From an uncultured Gammaproteobacteria bacterium (GTDB taxonomy: Bacteria; Pseudomonadota; Gammaproteobacteria; Pseudomonadales; Pseudohongiellaceae), in the NCBI GenBank assembly GCA_913060975.1, contig CAJXVC010000003.1, positions 328,698 through 392,697 on the forward strand: a stretch of DNA of 64,000 bases, read 5' to 3'. A program made the translations under genes and the position numbers. Shown one piece after another: positions 8,291 to 16,979 of the stretch. Within the stretch, counting starts at the first letter, position 1. Each line of letters starts with the position of its first letter. The notes below the pieces were generated by a model. It saw only the letters and a program-made list of their open reading frames with translations, was not told the DNA's origin and ran no database searches.

Positions 8291-8739
8291 AAGTCTGGAT
8301 GTCCTTCGCTATCGTGATATGTCGCTTTGCATTCCGGGTAGCTGCGGCAGCCCCAGAATTCGCCGTGTTTACCTTTGCGTTTGGTGAGCAGATTGCCACA
8401 TTTGCGGCACCGAAAGGCAGGCTCTGGGGCGCCATTATGATCGGCCAGACGCACTTTGCAACCCTTGCTATAACCACTGCAAAACCAGTATTCGCCTTTG
8501 TCCGCTTCTGCTTTGACCATCTGTCGCGTACACAGAGGGCAACGATAGTCTTCATTGATTTCGGTGCTGGGTTTGCCATGCAAGTCATTGAGCGTCGCCC
8601 GGCACTTCGGAAAATCACTGCAGCCCCAGAACGGGCCCTTCTTGCCCTCGCGGCGCAACATGGGTTTGCGACACTCCGGGCAGGGGTAGTGTTTGTCTCT
8701 TGCCGGTTTATCACTGATTGGTTTGTCGTTGTCAGTCAT
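8287..8739 (-). CDS. Topoisomerase-type C4 zinc-finger protein, three fingers, no topoisomerase domain
   Basis: 150 residues made almost wholly of three topoisomerase-I-type C4 zinc fingers. Finger 1: CPECRKPMLRREGKKGPFWG then CSDFPKC; finger 2: CPLCTRQM then CSGYSKGC; finger 3: CRKCGNLL then CRSYPECKATY. Each follows the CxxC...G.F.GCs.yP.C layout found at the C-terminus of bacterial topoisomerase I, where it binds single-stranded DNA. Here the catalytic domain is missing, so the protein is a stand-alone nucleic-acid-binding module, possibly in DNA repair or restriction. Its stop overlaps the start of the small membrane protein gene, and hisC lies upstream on the same strand after 56 bases. 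Confidence 0.88.
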   Translation of the reverse strand: MTDNDKPISDKPARDKHYPCPECRKPMLRREGKKGPFWGCSDFPKCRATLNDLHGKPSTEINEDYRCPLCTRQMVKAEADKGEYWFCSGYSKGCKVRLADHNGAPEPAFRCRKCGNLLTKRKGKHGEFWGCRSYPECKATYHDSEGHPDF

Positions 8740-8795
8740 GCGCAGTTCCCGAGCAATAGACCGAGTGTCGAAACAGGTTTGGCAAGCAGCCAGAA

Positions 8796-9869
8796 TCAGG
8801 CAAGCAGTTCGTGTAAAGCTTCCAGCAGTCGGTCGTTTTCAGCGTCAGTACCAATGCTGATGCGTAATTTGTCCCGCAAGCGATCCTGATCGAAATAGCG
8901 GATCAGAATTTTGCGTTCTTTCAATGCCAGTTGCAGTGCTTTGGCATCCATCTTGTCGGGCACTTGTGCAAGCACAAAATTGGCATGGCTGGGCAGGACA
9001 GTAAATCCCAGTGAGTTCAATTGCTCAGTGAGCGAGTTGCGCGACTGACGCACCCGCTCCCAGGTCGATTGGGCGTAGTCTTGATCGGTGATTGCCGCCA
9101 ACGCGAGTTTTTGAGCGATCAAGTCGGTGTTGTAACTGTCCCGGGTCTTGTACAGCATTGGCGCAATGAGACTTTCGGCGCCCAGTCCATAACCAAAACG
9201 CAAGCCGGCCAGTGAATAGCCTTTGCTCATTGTTCGCAGGATCAGCACATTTTCGTGTTTGTCGATCAGTGGCACAGACTGGTAGTTCTGCTCGGGCTCG
9301 ATGAAATCCACATAGGCCTCATCAACTAAAAGAATACCCGAAAAAGCCGCTGCCAATTCAGACAAGTAATCCTGACTCAGCAATTTGCCGCTAGGCGCGT
9401 GCGGATTCACCAGAATGCAAAGTTTGGCATTGGCCTGTTGCAGCTGCTGGGCGAAATCTGCCGGCATTGACCAGTCTTCCTGCAAGTCAATCTCGTGAAG
9501 TTTGCAACCCTGAACGTCGACCAGCACGGGGTACAGTGAGTAGCTCGGCCGTGTTACCGCAACGGTTTCGTTGCTGTCTACATAAGTGGTCAGAATCAAT
9601 CGCAGCAGTTCATCGCCGCCATTGGTGGCCATAATATTGTCTGGACTTATGCCATGCAGTTGCGCTGCCGCCCGACGGAAATCATCAGCCAGTGGCGGCG
9701 GATAGCGTCTTAAGCTAGCAGCATCCAGATTGCGCAGTGCTGCTTGGGCTTTTTCTGAAACAGGGTAGGGGTTCTCATTGGTATTGAGCTTGATGACCGC
9801 AGGGTCATTGAGCTGTTCACCAGGAGAGTATCCTTGCATCTTTTCAATATTCGGGCGTTGATAGGTCAT
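8796..9869 (-). CDS. hisC: Histidinol-phosphate aminotransferase
   Basis: 357 residues of the fold-type I PLP-dependent aminotransferases. Family landmarks are KLNTNENPYP near residue 27, the ATNGGDELLRL loop near 81, NPHAPSG near 155, LVDEAYVDF near 181, the Schiff-base lysine Lys216 in RTMSKGYSLAGLRFGYG, and RISIGT near the C-terminus. HisC converts imidazole-acetol phosphate and glutamate to histidinol phosphate in histidine synthesis; HisC paralogues can also act on aromatic amino acids. The gene is not next to other his genes in this window, so a broader aminotransferase role is possible. Start ATG gives MTYQRPNIEKMQGYSPGEQL, a standard opening. Confidence 0.9.
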   Translation of the reverse strand: MTYQRPNIEKMQGYSPGEQLNDPAVIKLNTNENPYPVSEKAQAALRNLDAASLRRYPPPLADDFRRAAAQLHGISPDNIMATNGGDELLRLILTTYVDSNETVAVTRPSYSLYPVLVDVQGCKLHEIDLQEDWSMPADFAQQLQQANAKLCILVNPHAPSGKLLSQDYLSELAAAFSGILLVDEAYVDFIEPEQNYQSVPLIDKHENVLILRTMSKGYSLAGLRFGYGLGAESLIAPMLYKTRDSYNTDLIAQKLALAAITDQDYAQSTWERVRQSRNSLTEQLNSLGFTVLPSHANFVLAQVPDKMDAKALQLALKERKILIRYFDQDRLRDKLRISIGTDAENDRLLEALHELLA

Positions 9870-10002
9870 GGCCTGAGCCGGAGGGGCGGCGAAAAACAGT
9901 GAAGGTTAATGGGTATTGTATCAGTGGGCAACTGAATCTGCCTGGCATAGGCCAACTCGCAACCGGTTTCAATGTAGCAAGTCGGAGCAATTCGCAGCGA
10001 TC

Positions 10003-10824
10003 CTAGTTCTCAGCAGCTGGCCGGTAGGTTTGCAATCTTGCCGTCCAGCCAGCCAACCAGCGCTGCTCATTGCGTGCTTCGGGTGCATTGCGCACGCGCC
10101 GCTCGAGCATCCGTGCCGCTGAGTTAATGAAGCTGTCAAGGTCGGTCGCTGCAGGTTCCATGTTCTGCAAGACTTGCAGTAAACCCCAACCTTGTCCCTG
10201 ATAACGCTCACTGACGCGCAAGCCGCTACCCTTGAAATGCAAGTAGTCAATCAAGGCATACAAGCCATAAGGTGGGGCCGCTCTGGCGACTGACTCGAAG
10301 CGTTGTTCAATGACCGACACCTCCGCTGCAGGTAGGCCAGCTGTTAGTTCCGGCAGTGTTTGCCATAAACGTCTTGCTATAAACACTGCCTGTTCATTTC
10401 GCGTTGCATAGAGAAAGCGGCGCAGTTGTCCCATTTTAGGCATGGCAAACTGCGCATAAAACTCGGAACGGCTTTGCCACGGCGCCCCGCTGTGGCGGGC
10501 CGCAGCAATCCAGTCCGGTACGTCGAGACCTTCGGTGAGCATGAAATCGATTAAAGCCGGAAAAGTTTCCTCAAATGGGGCCTGCTGGCCGGCAGGAATC
10601 CAGATAAAGTGGCCAATTCCAAGGGAGGGGAATTGCTCACCTTCGTTCCAGCCGGTGAGGCAGTCCTGATCGCGGTTGCACTCATTGGTGAAAATCTGGT
10701 CGCCGAGCCAGGACAATTGCCGCGAAGACAATTCTGGTAATTGTGCCCAAACGCTGGAAAAAGTCGCGAATTGGAACAGCAATAACGCGAAAAACCTGTT
10801 GAATCTATTTGAATTTGCTGGCAT
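10003..10824 (-). CDS. Secreted conserved hypothetical protein
   Basis: 273 residues from the ATG at 10824. This start exposes a signal peptide: basic NRFNR, a hydrophobic core FFALLLFQFATFSSVWA and a likely cleavage after WAQ or VWA. A longer frame starting 28 codons upstream (10908) hides it. The mature part contains IFTNECNRDQDCLTGWNEGE and SLGIGHFIWIP, which I recognise as a conserved block of a proteobacterial family of exported proteins of unknown function, but cannot name. Two cysteines (in NECNRDQDC) may form a disulphide. Likely periplasmic. It diverges from the GAF-GspE gene across a 331-base gap. Function unknown. Confidence 0.68.
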   Translation of the reverse strand: MPANSNRFNRFFALLLFQFATFSSVWAQLPELSSRQLSWLGDQIFTNECNRDQDCLTGWNEGEQFPSLGIGHFIWIPAGQQAPFEETFPALIDFMLTEGLDVPDWIAAARHSGAPWQSRSEFYAQFAMPKMGQLRRFLYATRNEQAVFIARRLWQTLPELTAGLPAAEVSVIEQRFESVARAAPPYGLYALIDYLHFKGSGLRVSERYQGQGWGLLQVLQNMEPAATDLDSFINSAARMLERRVRNAPEARNEQRWLAGWTARLQTYRPAAEN

Positions 10825-11155
10825 TTTGAGTTGTTCTGTTAATGTGACAACCGGGCTATAAGCAGGTCTCGAAGGCATGGAAAAATGCTGCGCCGCTGTC
10901 TCGATCAAGGCCGGGACTCTCCAATGCGCCTGAGTCCTTGCGCGAAATTAAGCACAAGCAAGCGCGCTAACAGGAAACCGGGACAATACTATCAGCTTGC
11001 CGCGACCCATGATTACATAGTCGGCCAGCAACGCTGATTGCGTAGTAGAACGATAAACTGCACAAAAGACTGCACAAACGATAAGCGCAATAGAAAACTG
11101 GATCAGTGGTGCTAGTCAAAAACGGCTTGCACGGTTGACCAGAGGCTGAAAGGTA
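10825..11155. promoter_or_regulatory. Divergent intergenic region with a 10-base direct repeat
   Basis: 331 bases between two divergent genes, so it should hold both promoters. The one visible structure is a direct repeat ACTGCACAAA at 11057-11066 and 11069-11078, flanked on both sides by CGATAA (11051-11056 and 11079-11084). The 12-base spacing is close to one helical turn, which would suit a regulator binding one face, about 75-100 bases upstream of the GAF-GspE start. No clear sigma-70 hexamers were identified. Confidence 0.35.
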
Positions 11156-13477
11156 ATGACTGAAACCGCAACCACAGATGATGTAGAGATCGAATCGGAC
11201 GCATCCGATGTGCCAGGCGGTGCTTCGAAAGACGAGTTTGTTGCCAAGCTCTCGAAAATCTATCAGCGCCTGAAGTACAGCAAGAAATTAAAAGTGGCAA
11301 TGAAGGAGGTTGAAAAAGACCTGCTTGAGTTGCTTGGTGTGCGGCTGTTTACCATTTATCAGTCCGTTGATAACGGCAAAGAGATCATGGCCAGCATCAA
11401 AGGCGGTGATCCTGATGACGACGACTCAATTGAAATTCGTGTGCCTTTCAGCACGACATCTCTGGCGGGATACGTAGCGCTTAGTCAGCGCGCGCTGGTT
11501 ATTCGCAATGTTAAAGACAGTAAGGAATTGACGGATGTTCACCCCCGTCTGCAATTTGACAGCAAATTCAGCGACGCCAAAGGCTGGGCGGTCAAATCCC
11601 AGATTGTTGTGCCTATCAAGGATGAGATCCTGTTAGGGGTCATCCAGCTCATTAATTTTGAAGGTGATCGCGAGTTCACCAAGATCGACCTCAAGCATGC
11701 CTTGATGGTCAGTCAAATGTTAGCCAAACAATTTCGCTCTTCATTGCAAAGCACCCAGGGGCCTTTCGACTATTTGGTGCAAAAGGGCAAGATCACCAGC
11801 GCCGAGTTGGATGAGCTGAAAAATAAAACATCACTGTACGGCGGTTCAGTAACGCGTACGCTCATGGATGACTTCAAAGTTGAAGCAGACATGATCGGCA
11901 AGTCACTGGAATATTATTACCGCGTTCCGTACATGAAGTATGACCCCAACCATGAATTACCAACTGACTTGCTGGAAAACATCGGTGTAAGTTACTTGCG
12001 CAGCAATCTCTGGCTACCGGTAGCGGGCAACAAGGAAGAGGCTGTCATTCTGATCGACGACCCTTCCGATTATCAACGCATCATGGAAATCCAGGGCGTT
12101 GTGAATGCTCGCAACTATATATTCCGCGTCGGTTTGCCCGAGCATATTTTACAGTTCCTGCGGGGTGGCGGGCCGGACGATTATGAAGAGGGCTTCGACG
12201 ATATTTTCTCCGGTATGGATGATGGGGGTATCGAGCTCGAAGACAGCGATGAGGATGAAGAAGACGAAGCGCTTGCCGAAACCTCGACCATCATCCAGCT
12301 CGTCAACCGGATTATTACTGAGTCGGATCGCTTGGGGGCTTCGGATATCCACATCGAACCGGGCAAGGACAACGCCCCAGGTGGCGTGCGCATTCGAGTG
12401 GATGGCATTTGTCGGGAATTGTTAAAAATCCCCAAGGAACACTGCGCGGCATTGATAGCCCGCATCAAGGTTATCTCGCGGCTCAATATTGCGGAAAAAC
12501 GCTTGCCACAGGACGGCAAGTGCAAGCTGAAAGTGCGTGGCAAGAAGCTCGAGTTGCGTGTGGCCACAGTGCCAACGGTGCAAGGTGAGAGTGCCGTGTT
12601 GCGTATTCTTGCTGCTGGTAGTGCGATGCCGCTGGACAAGTTGAATATGCATCCTCTCAATCATCAGAAGGTGGTTGATCTGTCGGCACATCCCCACGGC
12701 CTGTTTCTGGTAGTTGGGCCAACCGGTTCTGGTAAAACCACTACGTTGCACGCGGTACTGGGTTACATCAACAAGCCGGAGCGCAAGATTTGGACCGCTG
12801 AAGATCCGGTGGAAATTACCCAGCCCGGATTGCAGCAAGTGCAGATGCTACCGAAGATTGATTTTACGTTTGCCACAGCGATGCGGGCATTCTTGCGTGC
12901 TGACCCGGATGTAATTCTGATCGGTGAGATGCGCGACCATGAAACCGCCAGTATCGGCGTCGAAGCCTCGCTGACAGGTCACCTTGTGTTATCAACCTTG
13001 CACACGAACTCGGCGCCAGAGACCATTACCCGTCTGCTCGATCTTGGCCTTGACCCGGTCAACTTCTCCGACGCCTTGCTGGGTGTATTGGCCCAGCGAC
13101 TCATGCGAACTCTGTGTCCCAAGTGTAAAGAACCCTACAAGCCCGAACAGAAAGAGCTCGATCATCTGGCGGACAATTACGGTCGCGAGATGTTTGAACA
13201 GGACATGCAGGAATTCGATTTCAGCAAGCATGAGCTGATGCGTGCTGTAGGCTGTGACGAATGCGGTAATACCGGCTATAAAGGCCGAACAGGTATTCAC
13301 GAACTGCTGGTAGGTACCCACGAATTGCAGAGCATGATCTACCGCAAAGCCGAGCTGGATGACATTCGTGCCCAGGCACTGAAGGACGGCATGCGTACCA
13401 TGAAGCAAGATGGTATTCACAAGATTCTGACTGGTTACACCGATTATCAGCAGCTGCTGCGCGTCGTGGCTGAGTAA
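11156..13477 (+). CDS. GspE/PulE-family secretion or pilus ATPase with N-terminal GAF domain
   Basis: 773 residues. About 25-200 resembles a GAF sensor domain (LLGVRLFTIYQSVDNG, VPFSTTSLAGYVALS, QIVVPIKDEILLGVIQLIN). About 205-335 is a MshEN-like region, then an acidic linker (about 345-380). From about 385 comes the type II/IV secretion ATPase: ASDIHIEPG, Walker A GPTGSGKT with Lys527, Asp-box TAEDPVEI, Walker B LRADPDVILIGEMRD, His-box GHLVLSTLHTNSA, and a tetracysteine zinc site (CPKC and CDEC). Such hexameric ATPases power pilus extension or type II secretion. No other pilus or secretion gene is in the window, so this is an orphan. The GAF domain suggests ligand control of the motor; MshEN-type regions in relatives bind cyclic-di-GMP. 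Confidence 0.9.
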   Translation: MTETATTDDVEIESDASDVPGGASKDEFVAKLSKIYQRLKYSKKLKVAMKEVEKDLLELLGVRLFTIYQSVDNGKEIMASIKGGDPDDDDSIEIRVPFSTTSLAGYVALSQRALVIRNVKDSKELTDVHPRLQFDSKFSDAKGWAVKSQIVVPIKDEILLGVIQLINFEGDREFTKIDLKHALMVSQMLAKQFRSSLQSTQGPFDYLVQKGKITSAELDELKNKTSLYGGSVTRTLMDDFKVEADMIGKSLEYYYRVPYMKYDPNHELPTDLLENIGVSYLRSNLWLPVAGNKEEAVILIDDPSDYQRIMEIQGVVNARNYIFRVGLPEHILQFLRGGGPDDYEEGFDDIFSGMDDGGIELEDSDEDEEDEALAETSTIIQLVNRIITESDRLGASDIHIEPGKDNAPGGVRIRVDGICRELLKIPKEHCAALIARIKVISRLNIAEKRLPQDGKCKLKVRGKKLELRVATVPTVQGESAVLRILAAGSAMPLDKLNMHPLNHQKVVDLSAHPHGLFLVVGPTGSGKTTTLHAVLGYINKPERKIWTAEDPVEITQPGLQQVQMLPKIDFTFATAMRAFLRADPDVILIGEMRDHETASIGVEASLTGHLVLSTLHTNSAPETITRLLDLGLDPVNFSDALLGVLAQRLMRTLCPKCKEPYKPEQKELDHLADNYGREMFEQDMQEFDFSKHELMRAVGCDECGNTGYKGRTGIHELLVGTHELQSMIYRKAELDDIRAQALKDGMRTMKQDGIHKILTGYTDYQQLLRVVAE

Positions 13478-13689
13478 GACTGTTCCGCACCCACACTGGT
13501 TAGAGTGTTAGCTTACTTTTCTACCCATAAATCCCCCGCGAATACAGTGACTTGCAGTCATACTGTCGATTGCCGCACAGTCCTGATTTGAACTGGCTCC
13601 CACTCTGGGAAATTGCTATTTCCATTGCCTATGACGCGACATATAGTCGCCAAGTGTCAATTTTGAAATGAAATTGATCGGGAGGATTT

Positions 13690-14013
13690 ATGCAAAAGTC
13701 GAATCGGGCTCTGAAGCCCTTTGCCTATATGGCAGTGCTGTTCGCAACGCTTGGTATTGCGATAGCCAATGTCACTCTGAGCCAATTGGGATTGGAGAGC
13801 AATTATGTCATCTTGTTCTCATTGGCTTTCGTATTGGCCATTTTGTTGGTTAGCCGCAACTGGTTCTTCATTGCCATTGTGCTGCTTGGTGTGGCCAGTA
13901 TTAACTTGCCGGATGAAACTCTCTGGCTCTATGGTCTGGACCGGGACGTGCTGATAGCCATGGTATGCGCCATTATTCTGGTACCCACTGCCGCGAGTCT
14001 CTTCTCGCGTTAA
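13690..14013 (+). CDS. Small integral membrane protein
   Basis: 107 residues with about three to four hydrophobic segments: residues 11-30, 40-55 (YVILFSLAFVLAILLVSRNW) and two more between 58 and 103. A strong Shine-Dalgarno, GGGAGG at 13680-13685, precedes the ATG. An intrinsic terminator follows about 50 bases after the stop, so it is a single-gene transcript. No family recognised and no charged catalytic residues; inner-membrane location inferred. Confidence 0.6.
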   Translation: MQKSNRALKPFAYMAVLFATLGIAIANVTLSQLGLESNYVILFSLAFVLAILLVSRNWFFIAIVLLGVASINLPDETLWLYGLDRDVLIAMVCAIILVPTAASLFSR

Positions 14014-14062
14014 ACCAGCTGCAAGCTTCGCAACTGGCTTGCTACCTGTCACATGAACTGAG

Positions 14063-14097
14063 CAACCCGCTCGAGGACTCCTCGGGCGGGTTGTTTG
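14063..14097 (+). terminator. Intrinsic terminator
   Basis: CAACCCGC (14063-14070) pairs with GCGGGTTG (14086-14093) and CGAGG with CCTCG inside, separated by a T-G wobble, giving a 14-step stem with a three-base loop. A short T-containing tail follows. It lies between the small membrane protein gene and the convergent minus-strand gene. Confidence 0.75.
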
Positions 14098-14110
14098 CGT
14101 TTATCTATTA

Positions 14111-14563
14111 TTAGTTAGCCAGCAAAGGGGAGGCGATATCATAAGACATGACGCGCCACTGTTCGTTCAGGCGTGTCAGTGTTATCCGCGCTTCGCCAGG
14201 CGCTTCGGTAAACATCAGTCCCACAGTGAACTGAGCGACACTCGGGGTACTCCCAAAGGGTAGCAACGGTATGTCAGCGCCACCGCTGAGCGTTGTCAGC
14301 GCCTCCAGGTCGCCGAGCGCGCGTGGGATAGACGCGACATAGGCGTTAAGCGACTCGGCCGGTATAGCGGTCAACAGGTCCGGGTGGGCGTATTCAATCA
14401 GGGTTTGTGCCGTGCCACTGCTCAGCGTGTTTTCGACCACCCGTAAGGTGAGGGTGCGGGCGGCGTCATCCATAGAATATTGACGCCAGACGCCACTGGC
14501 GAACAAAACCACTAACAAGCTGATGACAATCAGGGCGATTACAAGAGGGGAGCGTCGGGTCAT
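14111..14563 (-). CDS. Membrane-anchored hypothetical protein
   Basis: 150 residues. An N-terminal hydrophobic helix (about residues 7-24, LVIALIVISLLVVLFASGV) acts as an uncleaved anchor or signal. The remaining domain, about 100 residues, ends with ITLTRLNEQWRVMSYDI, the sort of beta strand seen in NTF2-like or DUF4019-like periplasmic domains; that resemblance is weak. The gene reads towards the terminator at 14063-14097 and its promoter should lie in the AT-rich gap beyond 14563. Function unknown. Confidence 0.55.
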   Translation of the reverse strand: MTRRSPLVIALIVISLLVVLFASGVWRQYSMDDAARTLTLRVVENTLSSGTAQTLIEYAHPDLLTAIPAESLNAYVASIPRALGDLEALTTLSGGADIPLLPFGSTPSVAQFTVGLMFTEAPGEARITLTRLNEQWRVMSYDIASPLLAN

Positions 14564-15106
14564 ATACTCAGGTCGATTAGGAGGTTTCTGGCAGCTTTGT
14601 GAACGAACGTTATTATAGATGTAAAAACTTCAATAAAAACAGCAACAAAAGAGAGGTTGATTACGGCAAGGTCAAAATCACCCTTGTTTTTATGCACATA
14701 ATTTACCCGCTGGTCACAAAAATCTGTAAATACACGGGTATTATTTTTAACTGATCTTTCCATAACGTCTAACATACTGATATTTAACAACTAATTTGAT
14801 TGCCTAATTTTTAATCAATTTGTGTCAATTGGGCGTATTTACGCGGTTTGCGCGATTTTTCGAGAATTTATTAACAAAGTTATCCACAGATTCTGTGGAG
14901 AAAAACCGGTAGCACAAAATTCTATGAAAAGCGTTACTCCTCAATAGTTTACTACAATGAGTTGTAAAGTCTTGCGAGCTTGTCGTCGTAAGTAAGGGTG
15001 TTCGGCGATGAATTTTACGGGTGAAAAATCTAACCTTGAATCTTATTCTGCCGACCCCATTAGTATGGTATGTTAACAATCACTTCTTACTTCGAAGTCG
15101 TAGTAA
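14564..15106. promoter_or_regulatory. AT-rich intergenic region with DnaA-box-like sites
   Basis: 543 bases, conspicuously more AT-rich than the flanking genes. It contains TTATGCACA (14690-14698) and TTATCCACA (14880-14888), both fitting the DnaA-box consensus TTWTNCACA, and an inverted near-match TGTGGAGAA (14894-14902). The last two overlap a perfect palindrome, TCCACAGA-T-TCTGTGGA (14883-14899). The short frames on the minus strand here (14560-14790 and 14825-15079) have AT-rich, unconserved-looking translations and are judged spurious. The region could be a replication origin, a DnaA-titration or DnaA-regulated promoter site, or chance. The genes around it are not the usual oriC neighbours (dnaA, dnaN, rpmH, mnmG, parAB). 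Confidence 0.45.
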
Positions 15107-15742
15107 ATGATTGAATTAAGTGGCGACATCCCTTTTCTCTGGCGCCTCAGCGCTGAAAGTAGCGAAGGCTACTGTTCGGTTGCCATGGTAGTGCCTTGTC
15201 CTCCCGAAACAGAGATCCATGATCTGACGATTGAGACCAGCGTGCTGAGTCTCTCGTCGGACAGTACGCGTTCGGAAACTGAAGAGACACTGGAGTGGAA
15301 TCAGGAAGACATCAACCTGTTTCTGAAACTGGTCAATCAACGCAATATCAGCAGCAATCAACCTATGACTGATACTGTGCGAGTCGACCTGACTGATCCA
15401 GACATCATCGATATTATACACGTTGTCGCTGCCGCCGGTTTTGGCGTGGCTTTTACTTCTTGTGGTTTGTTAAAACAATCCGATGGCAGTTTGCCAGTGC
15501 ACAATTTTGACGTCGGCTCGTTCGCTTCGCTCAATACTTTAAACGGCTTCAAGTCTTGTGTTGTTGTCGATGTTGAGGACGATGACGTGGTTTGTGTCTT
15601 GCTCGATGATATTGATGTGCGTTCGCTGGATGATTTTGACCAACTCTCGCGGCATGATTTGCTATTGGTCAAGCGTCTGGACATTCTGCATCCGGAGTTT
15701 GCTGAAAGCCGCATCAAGCCGTCCGGCGCTGTCCTGCACTAG
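15107..15742 (+). CDS. Hypothetical acidic protein, no recognised family
   Basis: 211 residues, rich in Asp and Ser with no signal peptide. The N-terminal half has a probably disordered stretch (SLSSDSTRSETEETLEW); the C-terminal half contains hydrophobic strands broken by acidic runs (VVVDVEDDDVVCVLLDDIDV). The open frame is far longer than expected by chance and its composition is protein-like, but the ribosome-binding site is poor. A loose promoter can be drawn with TTGAAT at 15036 and TAGTAT at 15061 (19-base spacing). It lies directly next to the AT-rich DnaA-box-containing gap and converges on the APS kinase fusion gene. Function unknown. Confidence 0.5.
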   Translation: MIELSGDIPFLWRLSAESSEGYCSVAMVVPCPPETEIHDLTIETSVLSLSSDSTRSETEETLEWNQEDINLFLKLVNQRNISSNQPMTDTVRVDLTDPDIIDIIHVVAAAGFGVAFTSCGLLKQSDGSLPVHNFDVGSFASLNTLNGFKSCVVVDVEDDDVVCVLLDDIDVRSLDDFDQLSRHDLLLVKRLDILHPEFAESRIKPSGAVLH

Positions 15743-15792
15743 CCCCTGGATACATTCCCGGTATCGATCCATTTCGCCGACTTGCAAATTGC

Positions 15793-16950
15793 TTACAACT
15801 GCAGCGATTCGAATATTCGTTCGGCTGCTTGTTGCGGCGACATGTTGACGGTATCGATTATCAGGTCCGGGGCTTCAGGTGCCTCATAGGGGCTGTCGAT
15901 GCCGGTGAAATTCTTGATATCGCCGCGGCGGGCTTTGCCATAAAGCCCTTTCGGGTCACGTTCCTCACACACCGCTAGCGGCGTATTCACAAATACCTCA
16001 ACGAATTGCCCTGCCGGCAACAGTTGCCGCGCCATGGCTCGCTCGGCTCGGAAGGGTGAGATAAAGCTGCTGATGACAATGAGGCCGGCATCCAGCATCA
16101 GCTTGGCGGTTTCAGCAACGCGGCGAATATTTTCCACGCGGTCGGCGTCGGTAAAGCCCAGATCCTTGTTCAAGCCATGTCGCACGTTGTCGCCGTCGAG
16201 TAAATAGGAGTGGCGACCACAGGCCAACAATTTCTTTTCCAACAAGTTGGCGATGGTTGATTTGCCTGACCCTGACAATCCGGTAAGCCAGATAAGTTTG
16301 GGTGTTTGTTGCTTGATAGCAGCGCGACTTTGTTGGTCCACTGCCAGGGCCTGCCAGTGCACATTGCTGGCCCGGCGCAGACCGTGTAACACGTGTCCGC
16401 GACCGAGCACTGTGTGCGAATTCTCACTGTGTAGCGTAAATTCTGCCAGTGCGGGGCATAGTGCTACCGGGTCGTAAGCGATGGCGTCCGACAAAGCCAG
16501 ATTGACCACGCCGGTTTCACCTGTTTGTAATTCGCTGGCCGCAGCTTGCTGCCCGGCATCGAGGCGATACTTCAGGCGACTGATTGCGGCCCGGGTCGTG
16601 CCTGCTGGCGCCGTCAATTGGTAGTTGCGCCCCGGCAGCATAGGCTCTGGGTCAAGCCACTCGATCTGCGCCATAAATTGATCGGCAACTTCCGGCCGGG
16701 CATCGGCCTGCACAATAAGTTGCCCGGTTTGCACTGCAATGTTGGCAGACAATTGCAAATGCACTTCGGTATCAGGATTGGCACTTTGCAGGCTGTCGCC
16801 ATCTGGCGTAGTAAGCAGGGCGGTTCCGAGCATTTCCCCGGAGGGCATGAGCACCAGCGCCATCGAGCTTGTCAATTCACCACTGAGTAGCGTGCCGGTG
16901 ATACGGTCATCACTGGCAGTGCCGGTTATTAGTAAACGCATGGGCTGCAT
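15793..16950 (-). CDS. cysC: APS kinase fused to CysN domains II-III, GTPase domain absent
   Basis: 385 residues. The C-terminal half (about 196-385) is a complete adenylyl-sulfate kinase: Walker [10 protein letters not shown] (Lys230), [35 protein letters not shown] and [18 protein letters not shown]. It phosphorylates APS to PAPS. The first 190 residues match the EF-Tu-like beta-barrel domains of the sulfate adenylyltransferase GTPase subunit Cys[68 protein letters not shown] and LGRGHVL. The CysN GTPase domain that should precede them is missing; only 29 bases separate the start from the acyl-CoA dehydrogenase gene. cysD is also absent here. Kinase call is firm; the role of the remnant barrels is open. 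Confidence 0.9.
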   Translation of the reverse strand: MQPMRLLITGTASDDRITGTLLSGELTSSMALVLMPSGEMLGTALLTTPDGDSLQSANPDTEVHLQLSANIAVQTGQLIVQADARPEVADQFMAQIEWLDPEPMLPGRNYQLTAPAGTTRAAISRLKYRLDAGQQAAASELQTGETGVVNLALSDAIAYDPVALCPALAEFTLHSENSHTVLGRGHVLHGLRRASNVHWQALAVDQQSRAAIKQQTPKLIWLTGLSGSGKSTIANLLEKKLLACGRHSYLLDGDNVRHGLNKDLGFTDADRVENIRRVAETAKLMLDAGLIVISSFISPFRAERAMARQLLPAGQFVEVFVNTPLAVCEERDPKGLYGKARRGDIKNFTGIDSPYEAPEAPDLIIDTVNMSPQQAAERIFESLQL

Positions 16951-16979
16951 GGCTTGCGATTGTCTCCTGCTGGTCTGCG

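Noticed and set aside
14560..15079. Two short minus-strand frames in the AT-rich gap
   Set aside because: Composition is AT-driven, with no ribosome-binding site or family; they lie over the DnaA-box-like sites.
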